64,000 nucleotides of DNA, from assembly GCA_937892215.1 (NCBI GenBank), contig CALAVE010000032.1, positions 1 to 64,000 on the forward strand, written 5' to 3'. Position 1 is the first letter of the stretch. Each line of letters starts with the position of its first letter. Origin of the DNA: an uncultured Porphyromonadaceae bacterium (GTDB taxonomy: Bacteria; Bacteroidota; Bacteroidia; Bacteroidales; Muribaculaceae). The notes under the pieces are model-generated. The model had not been told where the DNA came from. It ran no database searches and saw only the letters and a program-made list of their open reading frames with translations. The position numbers and the translations under genes are program-made. This document shows, piece by piece, positions 1 through 7,656 of the stretch.

Positions 1-16
1 AGACGGTTGATTTGCA

Positions 17-56
17 AAGAGGGTGAGCCATAACTGAATTATGACACACCCTCTTT
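17..56. terminator. Hairpin, possible terminator
   Basis: AAAGAGGGTG (17-26) pairs perfectly with CACCCTCTTT (47-56) around a 20-nt loop. It lies downstream of the minus-strand bamD-rpoZ pair, beyond the palindromic element at 66-240, and could end transcription from either side. There is no long T-tract, so the terminator role is inferred from position and stem only. Confidence 0.5.
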
Positions 57-65
57 CTGTGTTAA

Positions 66-240
66 AGGTGTGTTCTATAAATTAAAAAAAGAAACGATGT
101 GTTCTTGGCTGATTTTGTTTTCTATCGGCATCTGCTGTGCTAAAGTCTTGCAACGTAGCCCGCTACACCGCTTCACCTTTAACTTCGTATCTGCCGATAT
201 AAATTCAAAATCATCGCAAGTTAATTTATAGAACACATCT
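66..240. repeat. Long imperfect palindromic element
   Basis: A 175-bp imperfect palindrome centred near 160. The outer arms 66-85 and 221-240 match at 19 of 20 positions as inverted repeats. The inner arms TATCGGCA (123-130) and TGCCGATA (192-199) are perfect, and the centre is GTAGC-CC-GCTAC (155-166). It encodes no protein I can recognise. The size, terminal inverted repeats and intergenic position fit a MITE or large REP-like element, but no target-site duplication is evident. A 13-nt match to its left tip, AGGTGTGTTCTAT, recurs at 17323-17335. Confidence 0.7.
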
Positions 241-270
241 TAAAGATATTTACGGGAAATGCGTTGATTC

Positions 271-606
271 TTAAATCAGCCCGTCTTTTTCCTTGGAAAG
301 GTTACGGAACGCGATTTTGCCGTCGATGTACTCTTGAGTAGCGATAAGAGTGGGCTTGGGCAGTTTCTCGTAATATTTTGAGATTTCGATTTGTTCCCTG
401 TTCTCGGAGATTTCCTCGAGGTTATCGTTCATAGTGGCGAACTCCTGAAGTTTCTTCTCCAAATCATCTTTCATCTCTGCTGAGATTTGGTTAGCCCTCT
501 TGCTGATGATGCATACGGTCTCGTAGATGTTGCCGGTCTGCTCAGACATTTCGATGAGGTCGTGAACAGTGGTGTTAGTTGGGGCGTTTGATTTTTTGTA
601 ATCCAT
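271..606 (-). CDS. rpoZ: RNA polymerase omega subunit, Rpb6-like (Bacteroidetes type)
   Basis: A 111-residue protein recognised as the Bacteroidetes RNA polymerase omega/Rpb6-family subunit. Its middle holds the hallmark GNIYETV and the motif KRANQIS (around residues 25-42), and the C-terminal half carries YYEKLPKPT and ATQEYIDGKI, as in Bacteroides omega. It would bind the beta-prime subunit and help assemble the polymerase in the cytoplasm. It lies 29 bp downstream of bamD on the same strand and is probably cotranscribed, the usual Bacteroidales arrangement. In relatives the cluster often continues into coaBC; here the palindromic element at 66-240 follows instead. Start and length match the family. 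Confidence 0.88.
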   Translation of the reverse strand: MDYKKSNAPTNTTVHDLIEMSEQTGNIYETVCIISKRANQISAEMKDDLEKKLQEFATMNDNLEEISENREQIEISKYYEKLPKPTLIATQEYIDGKIAFRNLSKEKDGLI

Positions 607-635
607 TTGAAAAGCTATTATGGTTTAAAAAGTGA

Positions 636-1445
636 TTAATTGTCTGAAATGTGTTTGCTCGCAATCTTGAAGATGTTGTCGGCTTCTTTTCGATTGGCGG
701 AGTCGGGGTAATCGTTGATGTAGGAGTAGTACTCGTCGATTACGACGCGGTAACGTTCTTCCTTACGCTCAGTCACGCTCTGCTCGGCTTCCTTGAAGCG
801 GGCTTTGAGGATGAGCATTTCGAGCGGTTCCTTGTACTTGCTGTAGGGGTAATCCTTGATGGCATTTTTGGCTGTGATAACAGCGGCCTCGTAGTTGTTA
901 CCCATGTAGTTTCCGAGGTTGTAATAGAGTTGGGCGTTTTCGAGTTCTTTGAGGACGAGTTTGTCCTGCAGCTCAAAGATAGCGCTCTGAGCGATGGAAA
1001 CCTTCTCGCTCTTGGGGAAGAAGTCGAGGAAAGCCTGCAGTTCCTCTATAGCCTTGACGGATTCGCTCTGGTCGAGCTGAGAGTCGGGGGAGTCGAGGTA
1101 GTAACCGTAACCGGCATAGAAGCGTGCGAGTTCGGTGTATTTACCCTTGGGGAACTGCTGATAGTATTTCTTGAAATATGAGCCGGAGTTGATGTAGTCC
1201 TTGTTCTCGTAATAACTGAGAGCGAGTAGGTAAAGAGACTCTTCGGCTTTGTCGCTGGCGCGGAAAACGGGCACCACCTCTTCGAGGATGGTGTAGGCCT
1301 GCACGTATTTTTTCTGCTCGAAAGCGCGCTTAGCGTAGTCGTACTTGTAGTTGTAGTCGGAGCTCTTGAGCACCTTGTTGTATTCACCGCAAGCGCTGAA
1401 GGCGATAGCAGCCAGAGCCAATATGCATATATGGAAATGCTTCAT
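636..1445 (-). CDS. bamD: Outer-membrane assembly lipoprotein BamD
   Basis: A 269-residue lipoprotein: a short hydrophobic signal followed by a lipobox FSAC with the lipidated cysteine at residue 19. The rest is helical TPR-type repeats with spaced YALLALSYY-like and FPKGKYTELARFY-like segments, the pattern of BamD/YfiO. By family it anchors in the inner leaflet of the outer membrane and works with BamA to fold beta-barrel proteins. It is the first gene of a probable bamD-rpoZ transcript, with a good Bacteroidetes promoter just upstream. Length and domain match Bacteroidetes BamD. The call rests on recognition of the family and the conserved neighbour rpoZ. Confidence 0.85.
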   Translation of the reverse strand: MKHFHICILALAAIAFSACGEYNKVLKSSDYNYKYDYAKRAFEQKKYVQAYTILEEVVPVFRASDKAEESLYLLALSYYENKDYINSGSYFKKYYQQFPKGKYTELARFYAGYGYYLDSPDSQLDQSESVKAIEELQAFLDFFPKSEKVSIAQSAIFELQDKLVLKELENAQLYYNLGNYMGNNYEAAVITAKNAIKDYPYSKYKEPLEMLILKARFKEAEQSVTERKEERYRVVIDEYYSYINDYPDSANRKEADNIFKIASKHISDN

Positions 1446-1474
1446 TTCGTGATTGCTTAGATTATTTCAACTTG

Positions 1475-1505
1475 CAAAGTTACAAAAAATGTTTCATGTA
1501 TCAAA
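1475..1505 (-). promoter_or_regulatory. Promoter of bamD-rpoZ
   Basis: On the minus strand, TTTG (1505-1502), a 19-bp spacer and TAACTTTG (1482-1475) match the Bacteroidetes sigma-ABfr consensus TTTG-N19-TAnnTTTG. The -7 box ends 30 bp upstream of the bamD ATG. The rest of the gap, 1506-1762, shows no gene or clear signal. Confidence 0.7.
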
Positions 1506-1762
1506 TTCAAATGGGTGCGCGGAAGAAAAATTTGTTAATTAAAAATTGCTAAAAAGGTGGGAATGAGAGCGTGAGCTGATGCGCGTTCTGCCTCGGTTGC
1601 TGACTGATAGGGGGTTGGTGCGGGCGAAAATGGCATTGACGGGGAGCGGCTAAGGTAGTAATTTTGCAGCGAGAATGCCAAGAGTGGTATTCAGACAGAG
1701 ATCTTTGAAATGTTGTTAAGTAGGCGGGTAATGCCGGGAGTTTAACAACGAAAAGTCGCGGA

Positions 1763-3328
1763 TTAGTTTGTGGGGTGGGTTCGGAGGACGGTGCGTGCGA
1801 GCGACTTGAGTTTGGGCATACGGCGCATGGTGGAGCGTACGGGCTGTACCTGATAGAGTAGCATAAAAATGAGGCTCAGGGCACCGATGATGCACATCCA
1901 ACCGAACATTTCCTTGATGGCCACGAGGAGAATGCTCTGGAAGTCGGAGTGCAGACCGCGGTTGAGCGTATCGGCCACCTGGTGGCGAAGACCGTAGGCA
2001 TAAGCACCACTGCTGACAGACTCGGCGACACCGTTGCGAATGAACCCACTGACGGTAAGAGCCTGAAAGAAAGTGGGGAATTCGATGAGGTCTTTGAGGT
2101 AGAGCGTCATGGTGGAGAAATAGATGGCATAGCCGAAAGTCCGGAGGAAGGTGGGCAGCCAAAGCCGCTGGATGTTGAGAGCCGGCGAGACGTAGAGATA
2201 CATCAGGACCTGGTAGGCGAGAAGAGCCGCGAGTCCCACGCTGAGGAGTTGGGTGTATTTGAATCCGAGTCGAGGAATGAATCCCCACTTGGGAGTGCCC
2301 CGTCCCCAGAGTATGGTGAAGATAGCGCCGGAAGCGTAGCCCAGTATTTCGCAGACATTGAGTTGAGACGAAGAGGTAAATCCCCACTTGAGTACACTGC
2401 CGGTGAGCGCGTTTTGCAGGACGTTAGGCGTGGCGTTCATCACCTCGGCCACGAAGAAGAGCGCAAGAATGGGGATTAGCCTCCAGTGTTTGAAAACGAA
2501 AGGCTCGATGTAGGGGTGGCGGATGTGATTCATTCGCATGATGGTGACTGTGAGAGTCACTGGCAGAGCAATGAGAACGGAGCACCACAGCGAGCTGTCG
2601 GTCCAGTTGTAGTATTCACCGTAAGTGAAAAGCCAGATGACGATGAGCATACAAGCCGACCAGAGTATGCATCCCAGCCAGTCGAGCGAAATGAGGGGAA
2701 TCTTCTTGGGAATCATTCTCCAGGGGTGAGTGCAGGAGAAGATGACGAGGGCGATGATGAGCATGAGAGCGGTGACGAACCAGTGCATCATCTGCCATGA
2801 ATCGAAGGCGATGGTAAGTTCTCTGCAAATCCAGTTGCCGGCGGGCATTGCCGCGAGGATGAAGATGTAGATAGACGGCAGGAAAATGCCAAAGTCCTGC
2901 TTGGGTGAAAGCCACAAGCGGATATTGGAGAAACATTCGAAAGTGCCGCAGAGTTTGAAGAAGCCGGCTATGAACGAGATGGCGCAAAGAGCGGGCAGCC
3001 AAGTGACATAGAGGCAGAGGATGTTGCAGGCGGCGATGACGATGGCCGCATTAATGAGCAGTTGCCTGTTAGTGAAGCGCAGTTTGTAGCGGAAAAGGAA
3101 CGGGAAAGGCATATTAACTCCCACCACACCAAACATGGCCACCAGTTGGATGTCCTCGCGCATCAGTGACGTGGAGCCCATCATGTGTGCGATGTTGGCG
3201 AAATAGACCCCGCCGGAGAGTTGGAAGCAGAAAGCGAAGAGCAGATAAATCCAGGGCCTGACGCGAGGCGGTACCCATGAGTTGAACATGGGCATGGAGA
3301 ACTGCTGATTAGGGTTGAACTCCGCCAT
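1763..3328 (-). CDS. MFS drug-efflux permease (DHA2/EmrB-like)
   Basis: A 521-residue integral membrane protein with about 14 hydrophobic segments spread over its length, the size and layout of the DHA2 (EmrB/QacA) family of proton-driven exporters. It is the last gene of a three-gene operon. Its ATG overlaps the stop codon of the HlyD-family adaptor by one base (ATGA), implying translational coupling. With the adaptor and the TolC-like channel upstream it should form a complex spanning both membranes and expel drugs or other toxic small molecules. The canonical DHA2 motifs are weak, as is common in Bacteroidetes members, so the substrate cannot be guessed. Confidence 0.8.
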   Translation of the reverse strand: MAEFNPNQQFSMPMFNSWVPPRVRPWIYLLFAFCFQLSGGVYFANIAHMMGSTSLMREDIQLVAMFGVVGVNMPFPFLFRYKLRFTNRQLLINAAIVIAACNILCLYVTWLPALCAISFIAGFFKLCGTFECFSNIRLWLSPKQDFGIFLPSIYIFILAAMPAGNWICRELTIAFDSWQMMHWFVTALMLIIALVIFSCTHPWRMIPKKIPLISLDWLGCILWSACMLIVIWLFTYGEYYNWTDSSLWCSVLIALPVTLTVTIMRMNHIRHPYIEPFVFKHWRLIPILALFFVAEVMNATPNVLQNALTGSVLKWGFTSSSQLNVCEILGYASGAIFTILWGRGTPKWGFIPRLGFKYTQLLSVGLAALLAYQVLMYLYVSPALNIQRLWLPTFLRTFGYAIYFSTMTLYLKDLIEFPTFFQALTVSGFIRNGVAESVSSGAYAYGLRHQVADTLNRGLHSDFQSILLVAIKEMFGWMCIIGALSLIFMLLYQVQPVRSTMRRMPKLKSLARTVLRTHPTN

Positions 3329-4365
3329 CAGAAACTCACCTCCGTTTCCACATTGAGGCCGGCGATCAGGCGAGCCACGTCTTGCTGCTTGTTGTCGTCG
3401 GAGAGAGATATGCGGACCGGAACGCGCTGCTCCACCTTGATGAAGTTTCCGGTGGCGTTATCGACCGGGATGGATGAGAAGGCAGATCCGGTGCCTGCGG
3501 CGATGCTCTGCACCGTTCCGCGGAAAGAGATGCCCGGAATGGCATCGGCGGTGAAAGTGACAGTGTTACCGACGGCGATGTGGCGGAGTTGCGACTCACG
3601 ATAGTTGGCCACGACCCAAACGTTGTTGTCATCGACGATGCGAGCGAGTTGCTGTCCGGGCTGGACAAGTTGGCCCACATGAATGTCCTTGCGAGACATG
3701 ATACCGCTACATGATGCCGTGATAACGGTGTAGCTTAGGTTGAGTCGCGCGAGATTGAGCCTTGCTTCGGCGACCGACTCGCCGGCCGAAGCCTGACCGA
3801 GCCGCTGCTTCTGTTCGCCGAGCACCAGGCTGGTGGCTTGCTGCTGGCTCATGGCGGCCTGATAACGAGCCTTAGCCGCTTCGAACTGAGCCTTGGCGTT
3901 GTCGTACTGCTGGCGAGTTACGGCATTCTTGGCGAGAAGTTGTTCGAAACGCATGAAGTCGGCTTGAGCGTTTTCCATTCTGACCCGCGCCTCGTCGATG
4001 TTGGCAGAAGCCGTTCGGACATTGCTTTGCGTGGTGTTCATGCCGGCAGAAACGGCTGATGAGCCACTGCGACTTCCACGGAGATTGGCTTCGGCTTGAG
4101 CCAGTTCGAGGCGTAACTCAGAGTCCTCAATAATAACTAATGTGTCGCCCTTGCAGACGTGCTGATAGTCGGAGAAGCGGACCTCCCTGATGAATCCCCC
4201 CACGCGAGCGTTGATGGGCATGATGTTACGCCACACCTGCGCGTCGTCGGTGTACTCGACGTTGCCCCAGTGGATGAAACGCGAGCAGATGAGAGCGATG
4301 AAAGAGACTAATACGGCGATGATAACGGTGTTATATATTCGTTTTGTGAGTTTCTTGTTTTTCAT
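3328..4365 (-). CDS. HlyD/EmrA-family periplasmic adaptor
   Basis: A 345-residue membrane-fusion protein. A single N-terminal transmembrane helix (about residues 12-33) is followed by the first half of the lipoyl/barrel-sandwich domain (GGFIREVRFSDYQHVCKGD), a long helical hairpin rich in Ala, Glu and Gln (about 85-200), the second lipoyl half (SGIMSRKDIHVGQLVQPGQ) and a beta-barrel region. This order is diagnostic of EmrA/HlyD adaptors. It bridges the MFS permease and the TolC-like channel. The gene overlaps the upstream tolC-like stop by four bases and the downstream permease start by one, so all three are translated from one message. Confidence 0.88.
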   Translation of the reverse strand: MKNKKLTKRIYNTVIIAVLVSFIALICSRFIHWGNVEYTDDAQVWRNIMPINARVGGFIREVRFSDYQHVCKGDTLVIIEDSELRLELAQAEANLRGSRSGSSAVSAGMNTTQSNVRTASANIDEARVRMENAQADFMRFEQLLAKNAVTRQQYDNAKAQFEAAKARYQAAMSQQQATSLVLGEQKQRLGQASAGESVAEARLNLARLNLSYTVITASCSGIMSRKDIHVGQLVQPGQQLARIVDDNNVWVVANYRESQLRHIAVGNTVTFTADAIPGISFRGTVQSIAAGTGSAFSSIPVDNATGNFIKVEQRVPVRISLSDDNKQQDVARLIAGLNVETEVSF

Positions 4366-5690
4366 AATGTTCCTGCGATATATTTCATTCTGTAATAGGT
4401 GAATAAGATGTTGATAGAGGCGTCAACCTCCAGTATTTCGGCATTGAGCAGAGTGTTAGACGCGTCGAGCATATCGGTGATGAGCGCGAGTTGAGACAAA
4501 TAGCGGTCGTTGACCACTTGATAGTTTTGCTTGGCGAGTTCCACGCTTTTCTTCTGAGTCTCGAGTTCAACGAAAGCCTGGTTGTGAAGAGTCCATGCCT
4601 GCTGCACCTGGTTATTGAGGTTTTCGGCGGCGATGAGCCTGTCGGTGTCGGCTCGACGCTGATTTACCATAGCGCGCTGCACCTTCTTGTTGCTCTTGAA
4701 GAGCGAACTGATGGGGTACTTGATGCCAACGCCCAGATACCAGTAGTTGATGTTCTTGTTGAGTGGTGGGATGTCGTAAGTGAACGGACCGGAGAAGTTG
4801 TCACCGGCAGTGATGGCGATTTCGGGGCGGAGTTCACTCTTAGCCAACTTTATTTCCTGCTGAGCGATTTTCTGTCGAATCTGCGCCATGTGAATCGCGG
4901 GAGAGGAGGCCAGCGCTGACGACTGCCATCCGAAGAGCGACTGGTCGGAAGACTCATCTCTGACTGAATTCAGGAAGGTGTTGTGGTCGGCGGGCAGGTG
5001 GGGTACGATGGTGGCATCAATGCCAAGTAGGTTGCAGAGCTGGTGATTGAGAATGGCGCGCTGATTCCGGGACTTGGTGAGTTGGAGTTTCAGGTTCTCG
5101 AGTTGCAGTTCGTACCGTGTTACGTCGTTTTTCAGTGCGACCCCTTGCTCAAACTTTGCTTCAATCTCGCTAATGAGATTGCGAGTGAGTTCAATGTTTT
5201 TCGTGATTACCGACTCGTGATTACGCAGTTTGAAGATTTCGAGGAACTGTCCCAGCGCGATGAAGCGTTGCTGCTCGCGGCTGAGTTGCTCGCTGGCCTG
5301 CGCTTGTTCGTGCTGAAGTTCGGCCAGGCTTATGCCAGCGTTAATGGCCCCGCCGGCATAGACAATCTGCCTTGCCTGCAGTGCGAAGGAGTTACCCCAG
5401 CGCGGTGCGGTGAAAGACTGTGCGTTGGAGAAGTCTCGGTCGGTGACGAGCACGTCGCCGTTGAGGCTGACCGAAGCAGACGCACTTAACTCAGGTAGCC
5501 TCGCTGTGCGAGCCACCTCAATACCTTTCTTAGCAAATTCTACGCTTATCTTCTGAGATTGAAGAGTCTTGCTGTTGCTTTCCACTAGTTGAAAGAGTTG
5601 TTCAACTGTAATTTTTTGCTCTGTCTGTGCCTTCACCACCATCGCAGCGGTTACGGCAATTAAGAGCATAAAAGCATTTCTTAAAGTCAT
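4362..5690 (-). CDS. TolC-family outer-membrane efflux protein
   Basis: A 442-residue outer-membrane channel with a Sec signal peptide ending near AQTEQ (about residue 22). Two related halves follow, each with long coiled-coil helices and short beta segments (the 'LELQHEQ' and 'VELAKQNYQVVNDRYL' stretches), the internal duplication of the TolC/OEP family. Three copies assemble into the periplasmic tunnel. It is the first gene of the efflux operon with the HlyD adaptor and MFS permease, which it joins by a 4-bp overlap. No dedicated regulator gene lies beside it. A palindrome at 5773-5785 in the promoter region may bind one encoded elsewhere. Confidence 0.88.
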   Translation of the reverse strand: MTLRNAFMLLIAVTAAMVVKAQTEQKITVEQLFQLVESNSKTLQSQKISVEFAKKGIEVARTARLPELSASASVSLNGDVLVTDRDFSNAQSFTAPRWGNSFALQARQIVYAGGAINAGISLAELQHEQAQASEQLSREQQRFIALGQFLEIFKLRNHESVITKNIELTRNLISEIEAKFEQGVALKNDVTRYELQLENLKLQLTKSRNQRAILNHQLCNLLGIDATIVPHLPADHNTFLNSVRDESSDQSLFGWQSSALASSPAIHMAQIRQKIAQQEIKLAKSELRPEIAITAGDNFSGPFTYDIPPLNKNINYWYLGVGIKYPISSLFKSNKKVQRAMVNQRRADTDRLIAAENLNNQVQQAWTLHNQAFVELETQKKSVELAKQNYQVVNDRYLSQLALITDMLDASNTLLNAEILEVDASINILFTYYRMKYIAGTL

Positions 5691-5743
5691 TATAAAAATG
5701 TAATATGTAATGGGGTAAATTGCCCCTTTTTTATTTTGGAGTG

Positions 5744-5785
5744 CAAAGGTACAAAATAATTGTTCAAGTTGTGACGCTGAGTGTC
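5744..5785 (-). promoter_or_regulatory. Efflux operon -7 box and upstream palindrome
   Basis: The minus strand carries TACCTTTG (5751-5744), a perfect Bacteroidetes -7 element 53 bp upstream of the tolC-like ATG. A well-placed -33 TTG is lacking, which suggests activator dependence. The 13-bp near-palindrome GACGCTGAGTGTC (5773-5785) sits over the -33 position. It differs at one base from the perfect palindrome at 46818-46830 downstream of the etf promoter. Confidence 0.5.
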
Positions 5786-6300
5786 GTGAGATTTAAGATA
5801 CTTTAACGGGAGGAGAGGGTAAGTGTAACTGTTCAGCGATTCATCTTTTTTAGTCGCCTTCGGCGAGAAATTATACAAATCTAACCAAATCAGACAAATT
5901 TATAAGTAGAAAAACATAGAGATTTGAATTGATTTGTGAGATTTCTGCCCGATAGGACACTCCTTGATTATTCAATGAATAGATACAGGGGAGTGCGATT
6001 CTACGGCGGGGGGAATTTAACCGCGGATGGAAGCGGATGAGTTTGTGGTGAGGATTTTAACGGTGAATGGACGCGATTTAACGCGAATTAATGTGGCCAG
6101 GTGTCAGGGGCGTGGAAGCGGCGTGTCGTTACTCAGGGGAGGTTTTTTGTCGGGAGTGGAAAAGTGGGAAGAGAAGTGTGGAAAAAATGGGTGAAAATGG
6201 TGAAAAGTGTGGGAGAAGTGTGTGAAAGTGGGAGAAAAGTGTGGGAGGATTTTAATTATTTTAATTAGCGTTATTTTAATTTTAATTAGTGTGTAATTTT
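5786..6300. other. Gene-free region with purine-rich degenerate repeats
   Basis: No credible gene lies here. From about 6150 to 6250 the plus strand is almost free of C and consists of degenerate repeats of GTGGGAGAAGTGTG-like words. It then switches to AT-rich ATTTTAATTA repeats (about 6249-6300). Open frames on either strand are low-complexity by-products. This looks like decayed microsatellite DNA rather than a regulator site. Confidence 0.6.
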
Positions 6301-6306
6301 TCTTTA

Positions 6307-6331
6307 TTGTGTGTAATTTTTCGTATCTTTG
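6307..6331 (+). promoter_or_regulatory. Promoter of the Omp85-like gene
   Basis: TATCTTTG (6324-6331) is a perfect -7 box 22 bp upstream of the ATG at 6354. The nearest TTG (6307-6309) is only 14 bp upstream of it, so the -33 match is poor. Confidence 0.5.
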
Positions 6332-6353
6332 TAGTCTTGTATCAGAAACAGAG

Positions 6354-7610
6354 ATGCTAAGATTCATATTATTAACAATATTAATTATTATTGTGTGCTG
6401 GGCTGTTAGGGCTGCAGATGTGGAGTCATTGGGGGCCGGCGCGCGTGCGGCTGATACGGCATATATGGCAAATGAGCAGGCGGCGATGCCTAAGGTGCTG
6501 CTGGAGACGGACCGCGAGACGTGGTATGAGATGGGCGACAGCATACTGGTGGTTCCAAAGCGTAAGCCAAATCTGTTTCAGAAGATTGTGAACTATATAT
6601 TGACAGATAAGGACCATTCGAAAGATCGCTTGTGGATGAGTTTTCTGGGAGGTCCCCACTATGATACTGACACGAAGTTGGGACTTGCCGTGATGGGCAA
6701 CGCTTATTTTAGGCTAAAGAGTTGCGACCTGGCGACTCAGCCGTCGTGGGCGACACTACGTCTGGACTTCAGTATTTCTGGTTACGTGAGTGTGCGACTG
6801 AGCGGTAACACGTTGTTTGCCAACGATAAGCGTCGTTTCAACTATGAGGCGGAGTTTGAGTCGTTGCCGTCGTACTACTGGGGAATAGGGTACGATGAGT
6901 GTGACGTGCGCAGCAATGAGAACAAGATGAGGCGCAAGCAGGCGCATTTCCAGGGGGATTTCCTGTGGCGTGTGGCTCCTAAGTTCTATATAGGCCCGGC
7001 ATTGCACTGGAACTGGGTTAGGGCCAAGGAGATAGCGAATATGGACCTGATGGACGGCCAGCCGCTGTGTGTGCGCAGTTACGGATTAGGATTTACGGCG
7101 GACTATGACGGCAGGGACGTGATAGTGAACGCAGAGCGCGGACTGTATGCTCATGCCGGTGTGCTGTTCTACCCGAAAAAACTGTGGAACGAGTACGCGT
7201 TCACAAGGATTGACACACGGTTGTGCTGGTATCACTCGCTATGGCGCAACGCGATATTAGCGACAGAACTGCGCGGCCAGTTCAACATAGGTAATCCGTC
7301 GTGGGCCATGATGGCTCAGCCCGGCGACTCATATAACCTGCGCGGATATTTCAAGGGCCGCTACCGCGACAAACATTCGCTGGCGTTGCAGGCCGAGGTG
7401 CGTCAGCGCATCTGGAACCGTCTGGGTGCAGTGGTGTGGGGCGGTTGCGGCACGGTATTCCACGACGCGTCGGGCATGAAGAAGTTGTTGCCGAACGTGG
7501 GCATTGGTCTGCGTTGGGAGTTCCGCAAGCGGCTTAACGTGCGCGTGGATTACGGCTGGGGCCGAAGCGGCGAACACGGGTTTATATTCGCGATGGGCGA
7601 GGCGTTCTGA
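6354..7610 (+). CDS. Omp85/BamA-TamA family outer-membrane barrel without POTRA domains
   Basis: A 418-residue predicted outer-membrane protein starting at MLRFILL, which gives a clean signal peptide ending near RAAD. I chose this ATG over an upstream GTG because it starts the hydrophobic signal and lies just after a -7 box. The C-terminal half carries the Omp85 signatures: YNLRGYFKGRYRDK resembles the conserved (V/L)RG(F/Y) loop-6 motif, and the final strands read NVRVDYGWGRSGEHG and end in phenylalanine. No POTRA domain fits in the N-terminal part, so this is a short 'surface antigen D15' barrel. It lies 46 bp upstream of a lipid A modification-like gene. Substrate and role are unknown. Confidence 0.7.
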   Translation: MLRFILLTILIIIVCWAVRAADVESLGAGARAADTAYMANEQAAMPKVLLETDRETWYEMGDSILVVPKRKPNLFQKIVNYILTDKDHSKDRLWMSFLGGPHYDTDTKLGLAVMGNAYFRLKSCDLATQPSWATLRLDFSISGYVSVRLSGNTLFANDKRRFNYEAEFESLPSYYWGIGYDECDVRSNENKMRRKQAHFQGDFLWRVAPKFYIGPALHWNWVRAKEIANMDLMDGQPLCVRSYGLGFTADYDGRDVIVNAERGLYAHAGVLFYPKKLWNEYAFTRIDTRLCWYHSLWRNAILATELRGQFNIGNPSWAMMAQPGDSYNLRGYFKGRYRDKHSLALQAEVRQRIWNRLGAVVWGGCGTVFHDASGMKKLLPNVGIGLRWEFRKRLNVRVDYGWGRSGEHGFIFAMGEAF

Positions 7611-7656
7611 TGGCGAGTAACGATTAACGAGTAACGAAAAACAATTAACATAAACT

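Noticed and set aside
5690..5878. 62-codon minus-strand frame upstream of the tolC-like gene
   Set aside because: It contains the promoter -7 box and palindrome of the efflux operon and has no protein-like features.
6104..6544. 146-codon minus-strand frame
   Set aside because: Most of it is the translation of the purine-rich repeat and it runs into the Omp85-like gene in antisense.
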